A DNA stretch of 64,000 nt from Mobilibacterium timonense. GTDB lineage: Bacteria > Bacillota > Clostridia > Peptostreptococcales > Anaerovoracaceae. Shown here piece by piece: positions 16,785 through 24,768 of this stretch. The stretch is taken from contig NZ_FUHN01000004.1 in assembly GCF_900155555.1 (NCBI RefSeq), forward strand, positions 61,775 through 125,774, given 5' to 3'. Made by a program: the position numbers and the translations under genes. The notes under the pieces were generated by a model, which was not told the DNA's origin, ran no database searches, and worked only from the letters and a program-made list of their open reading frames with translations. Each line of letters begins with the position of its first letter. Position 1 is the stretch's first letter.

Positions 16785-18182
16785 CTACTTAGAGGCTTCG
16801 GCTTTTTCCTGCTTCATGTCCTCTTCTGCCACCTTCATCATGATGGCGCACTCGATCCTCTTTCTGTGGAGCTCACATCCGAACTTGTACACCTTGTTGA
16901 TGTCGCCGTTCGAGTGATAGTTGTTAGCACAGCAGCCACCGGAACAGTAAAGCCTGGCGAAACATTTTCTGCACTCGTCCTTCGTGTACACGTTATTCCG
17001 GTTTCTGAACTCATCGATGATCTGCGTCTCGGTGATCCCGTTCCAGATATCACCTACCTTGAAATCATCATCCCCCACGAACTGATGACACGGGTAGAGG
17101 TCTCCTGTCGGCGTGACCGCCAGGTACTCGGTCCCGACACCGCAGCCCGCGACTCTCTTGTAGATGCAAGGACCGCCCTCGAGATCAACGGTGTAGTGGT
17201 AGAAAGTGAACGGGTCACCTTCTTTTTCCCTCTTGAGCATCTCCACTGCCAGCTTCTCGTATTCGTTGAAGAGCTGCGGCAGATCCTCCTCGTGGAGCGC
17301 ATAATCCACGTCCGGATCTGAGACAACAGGCTCTATGCTGGTCTCCGTAAGTCCAAGGTCTGCCATGTGTATCACGTCGGCCGCAAAGTCCTTGTTGTAT
17401 GCAGTATAGGTGCCCCTCACGTAATACTGCCTGTCTCCACGGGCCTTAGCCAGCCTCTTAAAATTCTCCACTATCATGTCGTAGGTGCCCTGACCGTCCT
17501 TCGAATGGCGCATGCGGTCATGAGTCGATCTTCTTCCATCCAGACTCAGGACTACATTTCCCATCTCTCTGTTGGTAAAGTCGATGACATCGTCGTCGAT
17601 CAGAACGCCATTGGTGGTGAGGGTGAAGTTGAAGATCTTGTCGTGTGTCTTCTCCAGCTCACGGCCGTATCTCACAAGCTCCTTACAGACATCCCAGTTC
17701 AGCAGGGGCTCGCCCCCGAAGAAATCCACCTCCAGGTGCTTCCTGGAGCCGCTGTTCTCCACGAGGAAATCCAATGCTCTCTTTCCCACCTCAAGGGACA
17801 TGATCCCCTTCTTGTTGTTGTAATCGCCCTTTCCTGCAAAGCAATACCGGCAATCCATGTTACAGCCGTGAGCCACGTGCAGACAGATCGCCTTGAGGAC
17901 CGACTGCTTCATCTTGAGAGTGCCTGCCACTTCTTCGAATGGATCCTCTGAAAAGAGCAGTTTTTCCTCCGTCAGGTGATCGATGTCCTCAAGAGTCTCC
18001 GCCACATCTTCTTCAGTCACGTCCGGGTATTTCGCCATGATCCTGTCGGAGATCTCCGTTCTCGGGACGCTCTGGTCCACCAGGGCGATGATGTCATACG
18101 CCACGTCGTCCACAGAATGGACGGATCCGCTGTTGACGTCAATTACGATGTTATATCCGTTTAGTTTGTACTGATGTATCAT
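16785..18182 (-). CDS. scfB: SCIFF peptide radical SAM/SPASM maturase
   Basis: Radical SAM enzyme that forms thioether cross-links in the SCIFF (six cysteines in forty-five residues) peptide. 465 residues from the ATG at 18182 (AGAAAGG upstream; the frame also has a TTG at 18206). Layout: N-terminal PqqD-like recognition domain (about 1-85), radical SAM core with the cluster motif C107-x3-C111-x2-C114 (HGCNMDCRYCFAG), GGEPLLNW near 158, and a C-terminal SPASM domain rich in cysteines (CGVGTEYLAVTPTGDLYPCHQ, then CRKCFARLYCSGGCC and a final FGCELHRKRIEC). Encoded downstream of its peptide, with a terminator between them. Confidence 0.95.
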   Translation of the reverse strand: MIHQYKLNGYNIVIDVNSGSVHSVDDVAYDIIALVDQSVPRTEISDRIMAKYPDVTEEDVAETLEDIDHLTEEKLLFSEDPFEEVAGTLKMKQSVLKAICLHVAHGCNMDCRYCFAGKGDYNNKKGIMSLEVGKRALDFLVENSGSRKHLEVDFFGGEPLLNWDVCKELVRYGRELEKTHDKIFNFTLTTNGVLIDDDVIDFTNREMGNVVLSLDGRRSTHDRMRHSKDGQGTYDMIVENFKRLAKARGDRQYYVRGTYTAYNKDFAADVIHMADLGLTETSIEPVVSDPDVDYALHEEDLPQLFNEYEKLAVEMLKREKEGDPFTFYHYTVDLEGGPCIYKRVAGCGVGTEYLAVTPTGDLYPCHQFVGDDDFKVGDIWNGITETQIIDEFRNRNNVYTKDECRKCFARLYCSGGCCANNYHSNGDINKVYKFGCELHRKRIECAIMMKVAEEDMKQEKAEASK

Positions 18183-18254
18183 TACAGCCTTTCTGTGTAT
18201 CTTCAAGAATAATATCTCTGTCGATCTTCTTCGTGCAGTGTCAGCGACACCACG

Positions 18255-18278
18255 AAAAAAGCGCTGCCGAAGCAGCGC
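18255..18278 (-). terminator. Terminator between the SCIFF precursor and its maturase
   Basis: Minus strand: GCGCTGC-TTCG-GCAGCGC followed by TTTTTT. It lies between the precursor stop and the maturase start, so most transcripts should end after the precursor, with read-through supplying a smaller amount of maturase. Confidence 0.88.
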
Positions 18279-18294
18279 TCAGTCTACGGATCAA

Positions 18295-18444
18295 CTACTT
18301 CTCCTTGATCTGCTCGCAGTGCTGATTTGCAACGCTGCAGGAAGTCTTGCTTGCAGACTGGCAGGAGGTCTGGCACTCGCCGCATCCACCAGTTACAACG
18401 CTCTTAGCAAGGTTCCTTGTAGAAATTGTCTTGATTCTTGTCAT
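18295..18444 (-). CDS. scfA: SCIFF family ribosomally synthesised peptide, variant with five cysteines
   Basis: 49-residue precursor that begins MTRIKTISTRNLAKSVV and has the unmistakable SCIFF core GCGECQTSCQSASKTSCS, then VANQHCEQIKEK. Cysteines at 21, 24, 28, 36 and 43. The usual sixth cysteine, in the CQSACKTSC block, is Ser32 here (codon AGC, not TGC). In the characterised homologue Tte1186a the thioether is reported between Cys32 and Thr37; here both positions are serine. Start ATG has a perfect AGGAGG upstream, a TTGACA promoter, and a terminator after the stop. Too short for ordinary gene callers. Confidence 0.93.
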   Translation of the reverse strand: MTRIKTISTRNLAKSVVTGGCGECQTSCQSASKTSCSVANQHCEQIKEK

Positions 18445-18470
18445 GTCTCTATCCTCCTAAGTTACGTTTC

Positions 18471-18499
18471 AGATTAGCAAAATATCATTCTCTTGTCAA
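18471..18499 (-). promoter_or_regulatory. Promoter of the SCIFF precursor
   Basis: Reverse-strand TTGACA (18494-18499), 17-base spacer, TAATCT (18471-18476). The -35 lies inside the last codons of the upstream universal-stress-protein gene. Confidence 0.6.
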
Positions 18500-19798
18500 T
18501 TCCTCTTTCTCTGACTCCAGCTTTTCAGCTTCAGCGTCGTACCTGGCGAAGGCCTCCTGAAGCTTCTTGTACATCTCATCCATGTCGCCGTCGGTCACTT
18601 CCTGGAATTCTTCGATGTCGCTATCGTCTTCACTTTCAGGATCCGGAGTTTCGTCCGACGCCTCCGCCAAAGCGTTTTTACGAATCTCTGTCTGAGCTTC
18701 TTCAATACCCTCTTCCGGGATCTCCTCACGGATCTCCGCCGGAGCTTCTTCATTGCCCTCTTCCGTGGATCCCTCTGTGATATCCTCAGGAGTCTCCTCC
18801 TGGGTCTCCGTTCCGGACGAAAGTCTCGGGGCTTCAGGTGCAGCAGCTATCAGAGGTGTATCTGCGCTCTCATCTTTTTCGGACTCTGCCGCTTTGGTCT
18901 CAACAGCATCTGTATCTTCAGGTGCTTCAGGCGCCTCCGCCTCACGGGCCTCCTGCTCCTCGGCCGCCTGCGTCCGGGCAGCCTCCTCATCCTTCTTTTC
19001 CATGGCCTCACGCTCGGCCTGCGCGACCGTCATGATCCTGTACCTGAAGGTGGATTCCTCTCTCATGGAGCGGTTGATGATTCGGATGCGGTCGGCCTTT
19101 CCCTGGCTCTCGTCCATTTTCACGGGGATGTCCACGATCTCGCCCTCGTTTATCTGGATCAGCTGGTGTTCCCCGGCAGCCGGAGGTAGATCCCAGGCCA
19201 GTGTCTCAGGGTCGTATGCCCTTCTCACGTATCTCACAGATCCCTTGAGGACCTCTATCCTGTAGATGCACTTGCCTTTCACGCTCGGGAGCAGGCACTC
19301 AGTCTGATTGAAGTTCAGCTGTCCCTTAAGCGCCACGGTGGCAGCGGCCTTCCTGATCACCATCCCACGGTATACGGAGGGTCCTGCCTTGACGTTCTCA
19401 GGCACCAGCATGACCGGCCACTCGCTGTTTCTTATGACGAAGGCCGCCGTGGTCCCTATGCTCCTGTTCTCCTGGTTTCTGGATGACGTTGACTTGGTCA
19501 TGATTATCATGTCCGCGTCGATCTCCCGGGCACAGGCCAGGATCTTCTCGCCGGCCTTGCCTATGGAAGCTCTCTTCTCGATCTTGTAGCCGTCCAGCCG
19601 TTTCTGGATCTTTCCAAGTCTCTGGGCCAGACGCCCGTAGATCTCGTTCGCATCATCCTCCGACAGAGGCTGTTCCACATTTTCCTGTACCATCAGGAGC
19701 ACTACCTCAAAAGCGGATGGCGCAAAGGATGCCCTCACCTGATCCACCGCTTTAAGGCTCCTTCCGGAACCGTCTACCGGAACAAGAACTTTTCTCAT
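18485..19798 (-). CDS. Universal stress protein domain fused to an unknown beta-rich domain and a long acidic tail
   Basis: 437 residues. Residues 1-135 form a UspA-type alpha/beta domain (KVLVPVDGSGRSLKAV at the start; ADMIIMTKST and a GTTAAFVIRN segment at the end, a divergent ATP-binding loop). Residues about 140-250 look beta-rich (GMVIRKAAATVALKG, GKCIYRIEVLKGSVRYV, NEGEIVDIPVKMD) and I do not recognise a family. Residues from about 265 to the end are low-complexity Glu/Ala/Pro with a weak repeat of EEAPAEIREEIPEEG type, and a short coiled-coil-like end. The ATG at 19798 follows GGAGGTAGTTCCAG. 24 bases after the unknown membrane protein gene, so possibly co-transcribed. Confidence 0.75.
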   Translation of the reverse strand: MRKVLVPVDGSGRSLKAVDQVRASFAPSAFEVVLLMVQENVEQPLSEDDANEIYGRLAQRLGKIQKRLDGYKIEKRASIGKAGEKILACAREIDADMIIMTKSTSSRNQENRSIGTTAAFVIRNSEWPVMLVPENVKAGPSVYRGMVIRKAAATVALKGQLNFNQTECLLPSVKGKCIYRIEVLKGSVRYVRRAYDPETLAWDLPPAAGEHQLIQINEGEIVDIPVKMDESQGKADRIRIINRSMREESTFRYRIMTVAQAEREAMEKKDEEAARTQAAEEQEAREAEAPEAPEDTDAVETKAAESEKDESADTPLIAAAPEAPRLSSGTETQEETPEDITEGSTEEGNEEAPAEIREEIPEEGIEEAQTEIRKNALAEASDETPDPESEDDSDIEEFQEVTDGDMDEMYKKLQEAFARYDAEAEKLESEKEELTRE

Positions 19799-19822
19799 CT
19801 GGAACTACCTCCATTACTTAAG

Positions 19823-20893
19823 CTATTTGATAAACTTGTTGAGTGTCATTATGAACTCAGAGAACACTATGAAAATCGTAAGATAATCGTCATCGAAAGA
19901 GCAGATGACGTTGTTCTGTACAGTCCGGCCGTCCGAAAACTCTATCTGGGCGTTAGCTCCGTAGACTCCTATCAGGATGTCGTTCCTGAATATCCTGTAG
20001 TTGCAGGACAGGTTACCCTTTCTCACGGCCCTGAATGCTACGGCTTTAAAGTCTCCAAGGCTGCACTTCAGCTCGTATCCGTCCGCTCCGCCCCTGAGCC
20101 TGGTGAAGTGGTTTTCGTCCACTCCCTCGATCGTCACAGGCCAGTGCCTGGCAAGCTTCGGGGACCTGGCGTCAGGATCCGCGCTGACAGTGGCGATCTC
20201 GTTCCCGTCCATGTCGTGTATATCGACCCGGAGAGGCTCGTACTTAGCCCTGCAGCTGGCATACTCGTTTCCATCCTCGTCCTTAACTATGTTATCCGAG
20301 GTGTCGTAGTGGAACATCTTGTAAATGTCCATGGACTCAGGGACCTGATAGTCCCTGTTGCTGTCGATCCTGTGGACGAGATCCATCAGATCCTCCAGCA
20401 TTGCGGCCGCGATCATCTTGTACGACGCGAAGCCGCAGTACCTGGCGGCAGTGACCTCCATGTTGGATATATCCGCAACGCCGTCGAACCTGTACATGTC
20501 GTGTTCATAAGGCTTCAGATGCGCCAGCACGGTGCTGTCCTGGAAAAAATAATCCCTGCCTTTTTTTCCAACTGTCACGTAGTCCTTGAAGATCCCCGGT
20601 CCGAACACTATGACCTTTCCCTGGAATTCCTGGTGCTGTGCGATCCACGGCTTTCCGAGAGGTGTCTCCATGTCGCGGATCTTCTCATAAAGTTCCTCGA
20701 CCGACAGATCTCCTGAGGTCTCCAGTTTTTTCACGTAAACGTTCCGGTCGTTGAAGGTCTTTCCTCCCACCACGGACCACACGGATCCTGCCACAACTGC
20801 GCAGATTCCCGCGATCAGCCACTGCCCCGTCAGGAAGGCCATGATGGCGATGAAAGCCAGCATCATCGGGATTATTCTTTTGAACTTATCCAT
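19823..20893 (-). CDS. Hypothetical membrane-anchored protein
   Basis: 356 residues, no family recognised. Two adjoining N-terminal membrane helices (about 8-25 and 27-43, IIPMMLAFIAIMAFLTG then WLIAGICAVVAGSVWSVVGG), then a soluble part of about 310 residues. The soluble part has a middle segment rich in aromatic residues and Asp (KKGRDYFFQDSTVLAHLKPYE) and a C-terminal portion that looks beta-rich (CNYRIFRNDILIGVYGANAQ), loosely reminiscent of tubby/LURP-type barrels; that is only an impression. The next gene downstream carries the universal stress domain, and the upstream one is the acyl-CoA synthetase subunit. Confidence 0.6.
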   Translation of the reverse strand: MDKFKRIIPMMLAFIAIMAFLTGQWLIAGICAVVAGSVWSVVGGKTFNDRNVYVKKLETSGDLSVEELYEKIRDMETPLGKPWIAQHQEFQGKVIVFGPGIFKDYVTVGKKGRDYFFQDSTVLAHLKPYEHDMYRFDGVADISNMEVTAARYCGFASYKMIAAAMLEDLMDLVHRIDSNRDYQVPESMDIYKMFHYDTSDNIVKDEDGNEYASCRAKYEPLRVDIHDMDGNEIATVSADPDARSPKLARHWPVTIEGVDENHFTRLRGGADGYELKCSLGDFKAVAFRAVRKGNLSCNYRIFRNDILIGVYGANAQIEFSDGRTVQNNVICSFDDDYLTIFIVFSEFIMTLNKFIK

Positions 20894-20963
20894 AAGCAGG
20901 GATGCTCCTTAAAAAGTGATTTATCTCTTCAGCTCTGGCGCGCAAATCGGCGCGCCGATCCTT

Positions 20964-22400
20964 CTACAGGTCTGCAGCCTCTCTCAGAGTTGCCTTCTGA
21001 GCCCTGATGTTGGCGTATCTCCTCAGTGCCACCATTGCGTTGACTGCCTGCTCTGCTGTCGCGTATGCAGGGATGCCGTTGTCTCTCAGCTTCTGGATGG
21101 CCTCTCTGCACTCGAATCCGCCCTGACACTCCATAATGAAAGGCTTCTTTCTGCCATTGTAGTTCTCATATACGGCCAGCACGGTCTGCGTGATCGCAGG
21201 AACGTCTGTAACAGCCGTAGGGCAAACAGAGACCAGAACTCCATCGACGTTATCGTCCTCAAGAGCTACCTTGAGTGCTCCGCCATACATGTTGGATGTG
21301 GCCGTTCCGCTGATGTCTACCGGGTTCAGTGGCGAACCGAAGGCCGGCATGTACTTCCTGATATCCTCTCTCAGAGCAGGAGAGATGTACTTCAGCTCGT
21401 GAAGAGGCATACCCAGTCTCTCGAACTGGTCGCAGGCCAGAAGTCCGGCTCCGCCGCCGTTGGTGATCATCACAACGTTGTCTCCCTCAAGAGGCGGCAT
21501 GCTGCCCAGGGCCAGCGATGTATCCAGGAACTCCATCCAGGTCTTCTCCCTCAGAACTCCGGACTCCTCAAAGAGCTGGTCGTAGGACTTGTTGTCGTGT
21601 CCTCTGTTTTCAGATGCTGTGTGGGCGAATGCGGCCTTAACACCGATATTGGATGCTCCCACCTTTATTACGGTTATTGGCTTATCGACCTCAAGGCATG
21701 CCTTCTTGAAAGCGTCATAGCTGTCCAGGGCCTCGATGTACACCGCGATGCACTTGGTATGCGGCTCCTTGTCGGCGTACTTGATGACCTCGGAAAAGTC
21801 AACGTCTGCCTTGTTTCCCAGTCCGACGAACATGCTGATGCCGAAGTGGTCGATCTGAGAAGACCCGAGTGCGGCAAGCAGATTCGATCCCGACTGGGAA
21901 ATGAGGGCAACAGGTCCTTTGTTAGGAAGATACGGAACGAATCCGCAGTTGAAGTCGAAGTACGGTGTTCCGATGCCTACCAGGTTAGGTCCGATTAGAG
22001 GCAGCTCGTTCTCTCTGCAGTACTCCGTGATCTCGTTCTGGAGATCTCCGTTTCCGACCTCCTTGAAACCGGAGGAGGAAACGACCGCGATCTGGACACC
22101 CTTTGCAACACACTCCTTCAGTGCATCGAACACGCCTACAGCAGGCAGCGCAACGAATGCCAGATCAACATCCCCTGGAATGTCCTTCACGGATCTGTAG
22201 GCCTTCAGTCCACCTACCTCAGTAGCGTTGATGTTGACCGGGTAGATGATGCCCTTGTAACCGCTGTTTCTCAGGCTCTGGATCACCTTGAAACCAACCT
22301 TTTTCTCGTTCCTGCTGGCACCGATGACTGCGATCGTTCTAGGCTTGAAAGCATAGTCCAGCTTGTCTACAACATATTGTCTCGCTTCCTTGACTTCCAT
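20964..22400 (-). CDS. ADP-forming acetate-CoA ligase-type protein, alpha (CoA-binding) part
   Basis: Related to the alpha subunit of ADP-forming acyl-CoA synthetases, which make ATP from acyl-CoA. 478 residues: CoA-binding Rossmann domain (RTIAVIGASRNEKKVGFK near 21-38), then two succinyl-CoA-ligase-like flavodoxin domains (ALISQSGSNLLAAL; VVMITNGGGAGLLACDQF). The family's phosphorylated histidine corresponds to the AFAHTASEN motif. The ATP-grasp beta part is neither fused nor adjacent, so the partner must be encoded elsewhere, or the protein has a different role. The ATG at 22400 follows GAGGGAATT. Confidence 0.82.
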   Translation of the reverse strand: MEVKEARQYVVDKLDYAFKPRTIAVIGASRNEKKVGFKVIQSLRNSGYKGIIYPVNINATEVGGLKAYRSVKDIPGDVDLAFVALPAVGVFDALKECVAKGVQIAVVSSSGFKEVGNGDLQNEITEYCRENELPLIGPNLVGIGTPYFDFNCGFVPYLPNKGPVALISQSGSNLLAALGSSQIDHFGISMFVGLGNKADVDFSEVIKYADKEPHTKCIAVYIEALDSYDAFKKACLEVDKPITVIKVGASNIGVKAAFAHTASENRGHDNKSYDQLFEESGVLREKTWMEFLDTSLALGSMPPLEGDNVVMITNGGGAGLLACDQFERLGMPLHELKYISPALREDIRKYMPAFGSPLNPVDISGTATSNMYGGALKVALEDDNVDGVLVSVCPTAVTDVPAITQTVLAVYENYNGRKKPFIMECQGGFECREAIQKLRDNGIPAYATAEQAVNAMVALRRYANIRAQKATLREAADL

Positions 22401-22511
22401 AATTCCCTCATCTTTACTTTACTACTTCTGAATTTAATTTTTTTATGCACAGACCCCGGAGAGTCGTGATGCCTCGCTTTTATCGTTCTCCAGGCCTTCC
22501 CGGAAAAGCTT

Positions 22512-23525
22512 TTACAGGGACGCCATGTGTCTCATTGTGCGCACGAGCTGGTTCACGTAGCTCATCTCGTTGTCGTACCATGCGACTACTCTCACCTCGA
22601 AGATATGGGTCCCGCACTTCTGGGCCAGTGTCTGGGTGGCGTCGAAGAGGGAGCCATAGCTCATTCCGATGACGTCTGTTGACACGATCTGGTCTTCCGT
22701 ATATCCGAAGGACTGATCCGCCGCCGCCTTCATGGCCTGGTTTATCCCCTCAACAGAGACCGTATCTGTCATGTCCTTGAGAGTGGCATCCAGGATGGTC
22801 AGGGATCCCGTGGCAACAGGGACTCTCTGAGCCGATCCGATGAGCTTTCCGGCCAGCTCAGGGATGACGTTTCCGATGGCCTGGGCAGCTCCGGTCGTGG
22901 TCGGCACGATGTTGATGGCCGCAGCCCTGGACCTTCTGAACTTGTTTCCCTTTGCCGGTGCATCCAGTATCTTCTGGTTGCCGGTATAGGCGTGGATCGT
23001 GGTCATGAATCCCGTTCTAAGCTCTCTGTATCCCGCCAGAGCCTTCGCCATCGGGGCAAGGCAGTTGGTGGTGCAGGATGCTCCGGAAACTATTTTGTCC
23101 TCGGAGGTAAGTGTGTCGTGGTTGACTCCGTAAACGATGGTCTTCAGATCATCTCCGGCAGGAGCGGAGATCAGTACTCTCTTTGCACCTGCATCGATGT
23201 GAGCCTGGGACTTCGCCTTTGAAGTATAGAAGCCCGTGCACTCCAGAACGATATCGATCCCCAGCTCTCCCCAAGGGAGCTTCGATGCGTCCGGCTCGCT
23301 GTAGATGCGGATGGACTTTCCATCCACAGTGATGAAATCCTCTGTGCATCCCACCTCGTGTCCGTGGAAAGTTCCCTGAACACTGTCAAATCTCAGGAGA
23401 TACGCCAGCATCTCCGGCGCCGTCAGATCGTTGATAGCGACTACCTCGATGTCATCCATCTCCACGATCTTCCTGAAGGCCAGTCTTCCTATCCTTCCAA
23501 ATCCATTGATCGCAACCTTAGTCAT
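22512..23525 (-). CDS. gap: Glyceraldehyde-3-phosphate dehydrogenase, type I
   Basis: Glycolytic NAD-dependent enzyme, 337 residues. N-terminal NAD motif [14 protein letters not shown], the NDLT NAD-binding turn near residue 32, catalytic cysteine in [12 protein letters not shown] near 151, catalytic His in [10 protein letters not shown], and the C-terminal [15 protein letters not shown]. The Asp in AINDLT suggests NAD over NADP. ATG at 23525 follows AAAGGAGGACCTT. Stands as a single gene, with no pgk or tpi beside it. Confidence 0.96.
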   Translation of the reverse strand: MTKVAINGFGRIGRLAFRKIVEMDDIEVVAINDLTAPEMLAYLLRFDSVQGTFHGHEVGCTEDFITVDGKSIRIYSEPDASKLPWGELGIDIVLECTGFYTSKAKSQAHIDAGAKRVLISAPAGDDLKTIVYGVNHDTLTSEDKIVSGASCTTNCLAPMAKALAGYRELRTGFMTTIHAYTGNQKILDAPAKGNKFRRSRAAAINIVPTTTGAAQAIGNVIPELAGKLIGSAQRVPVATGSLTILDATLKDMTDTVSVEGINQAMKAAADQSFGYTEDQIVSTDVIGMSYGSLFDATQTLAQKCGTHIFEVRVVAWYDNEMSYVNQLVRTMRHMASL

Positions 23526-23585
23526 AAGGTCCTCCTTTCTGCGGCCGCACGTGCCGCAAGACCATTATCTATGGAATAAGTATTA

Positions 23586-24701
23586 TTAATTTTCAAACGG
23601 GAACTTCACAGGAATATTCAGGTCGTCTCTCACCTGGATGAACTCCTTCTGAACGGCCTCTGCCATTGGAACGCCCTTGTCCTTCCTGTATTCATAGGCA
23701 TCCCACTCCTTGTCGCCGGCAACATAGATCCTGTCGTGGCCAGGTGCCTTCTGGGAGTTTCTCAGTCCTCTCACGATCTCACCGGCGATGTGCCTGCACT
23801 CCTTTTCGCCGATCATCATCTCCGGATTGATGACGATGAAGAAGTGCCCCAGGTGGTAAGGTCTCAAGCTTCCGTCCTCGTTGTAGCAGGTCAGATCCTT
23901 CATGAAACGTCCGCCGGCCAGCGCAGCGGAAAGGATCTCGATGATGGCCGCATATCCGTACCCTTTGTATCCCGCCATCTCTTCACCGATCCCGCCCAGA
24001 GGCGCAAGTGCGGCCTCCTTGGTCGTGAGAGCCTCCAGGATGTAATGGGTGTCAGTAAGGGCAGATCCGTCTCTTCCGATCACCATGCCGGCAGGTGTTT
24101 TCTTGCCGATCCTGTCATAGTACTCGAGTTTTCCTCTCTGGATGATAGAAGTTGCGCAGTCCAGCAGGAATGGATACTTCTCATCGGTAGGGATGCCGAC
24201 CGTCAGAGGGTTCGTCCCCATCATATTCTCGACACCGAAGGTAGGAGCGATGGACGGTCTCGCGTTCGTTCCGGTAATTCCGATCATTCCGGCATTTGTC
24301 GCCATGCTCACCCAGTATCCGGCGATGCCGTAGTGGGAAGAGTTTCTCACCGCAACGCAGGCCGTTCCGTATTTCTTTGCTTTTTCGATGGCCATCTCCA
24401 TGGCCTTGTGGCTGGCGACCATTCCCATTCCGTCGTTGGCATCCAGAACAGCGGTCGTAGGGAACTCCCTGATCACGTCGATCTTAGTTACCGGGTTCAG
24501 GATACCCTTGTTGATCCTGTCCACATAGATAGGCTTGAATCTGTTGACTCCGTGGCTCTCGATCCCTCTCTTGTCGCTTTCGATGAGCACGTCCGCACAG
24601 ATCTCAGCGTCCTTTTCAGGAACGCCAAGCTTCACGAAGGCCTGCTTCATGAAGTCGACGATGATGTCAAAGCTTACAAAAGGTCTAGTATCCTGTTCCA
24701 T
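23586..24701 (-). CDS. Malate/L-lactate/ureidoglycolate dehydrogenase family (Ldh2-type) oxidoreductase
   Basis: NAD(P)-dependent 2-hydroxyacid dehydrogenase of the LDH2/MDH2 family, structurally unrelated to classical LDH. 371 residues from the ATG at 24701 (GAGG upstream); the frame is open 17 codons further. Family motifs: SDKRGIESHGVNRF near residue 43 (catalytic His), RNSSHYGIAGYW near 118, GITGTNARPSIAPTFG near 140 and GYKGYGYAAIIEILSAAL near 250. The substrate (malate, lactate, ureidoglycolate or another) cannot be decided by sequence here; neighbours give no ureide genes. Confidence 0.88.
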   Translation of the reverse strand: MEQDTRPFVSFDIIVDFMKQAFVKLGVPEKDAEICADVLIESDKRGIESHGVNRFKPIYVDRINKGILNPVTKIDVIREFPTTAVLDANDGMGMVASHKAMEMAIEKAKKYGTACVAVRNSSHYGIAGYWVSMATNAGMIGITGTNARPSIAPTFGVENMMGTNPLTVGIPTDEKYPFLLDCATSIIQRGKLEYYDRIGKKTPAGMVIGRDGSALTDTHYILEALTTKEAALAPLGGIGEEMAGYKGYGYAAIIEILSAALAGGRFMKDLTCYNEDGSLRPYHLGHFFIVINPEMMIGEKECRHIAGEIVRGLRNSQKAPGHDRIYVAGDKEWDAYEYRKDKGVPMAEAVQKEFIQVRDDLNIPVKFPFEN

Positions 24702-24768
24702 GTTCAATACCTCGTTTCGTTTATGTAAAAATTTTTTTGTTACTATAGTCACTTCTGCGGGGATCCGC

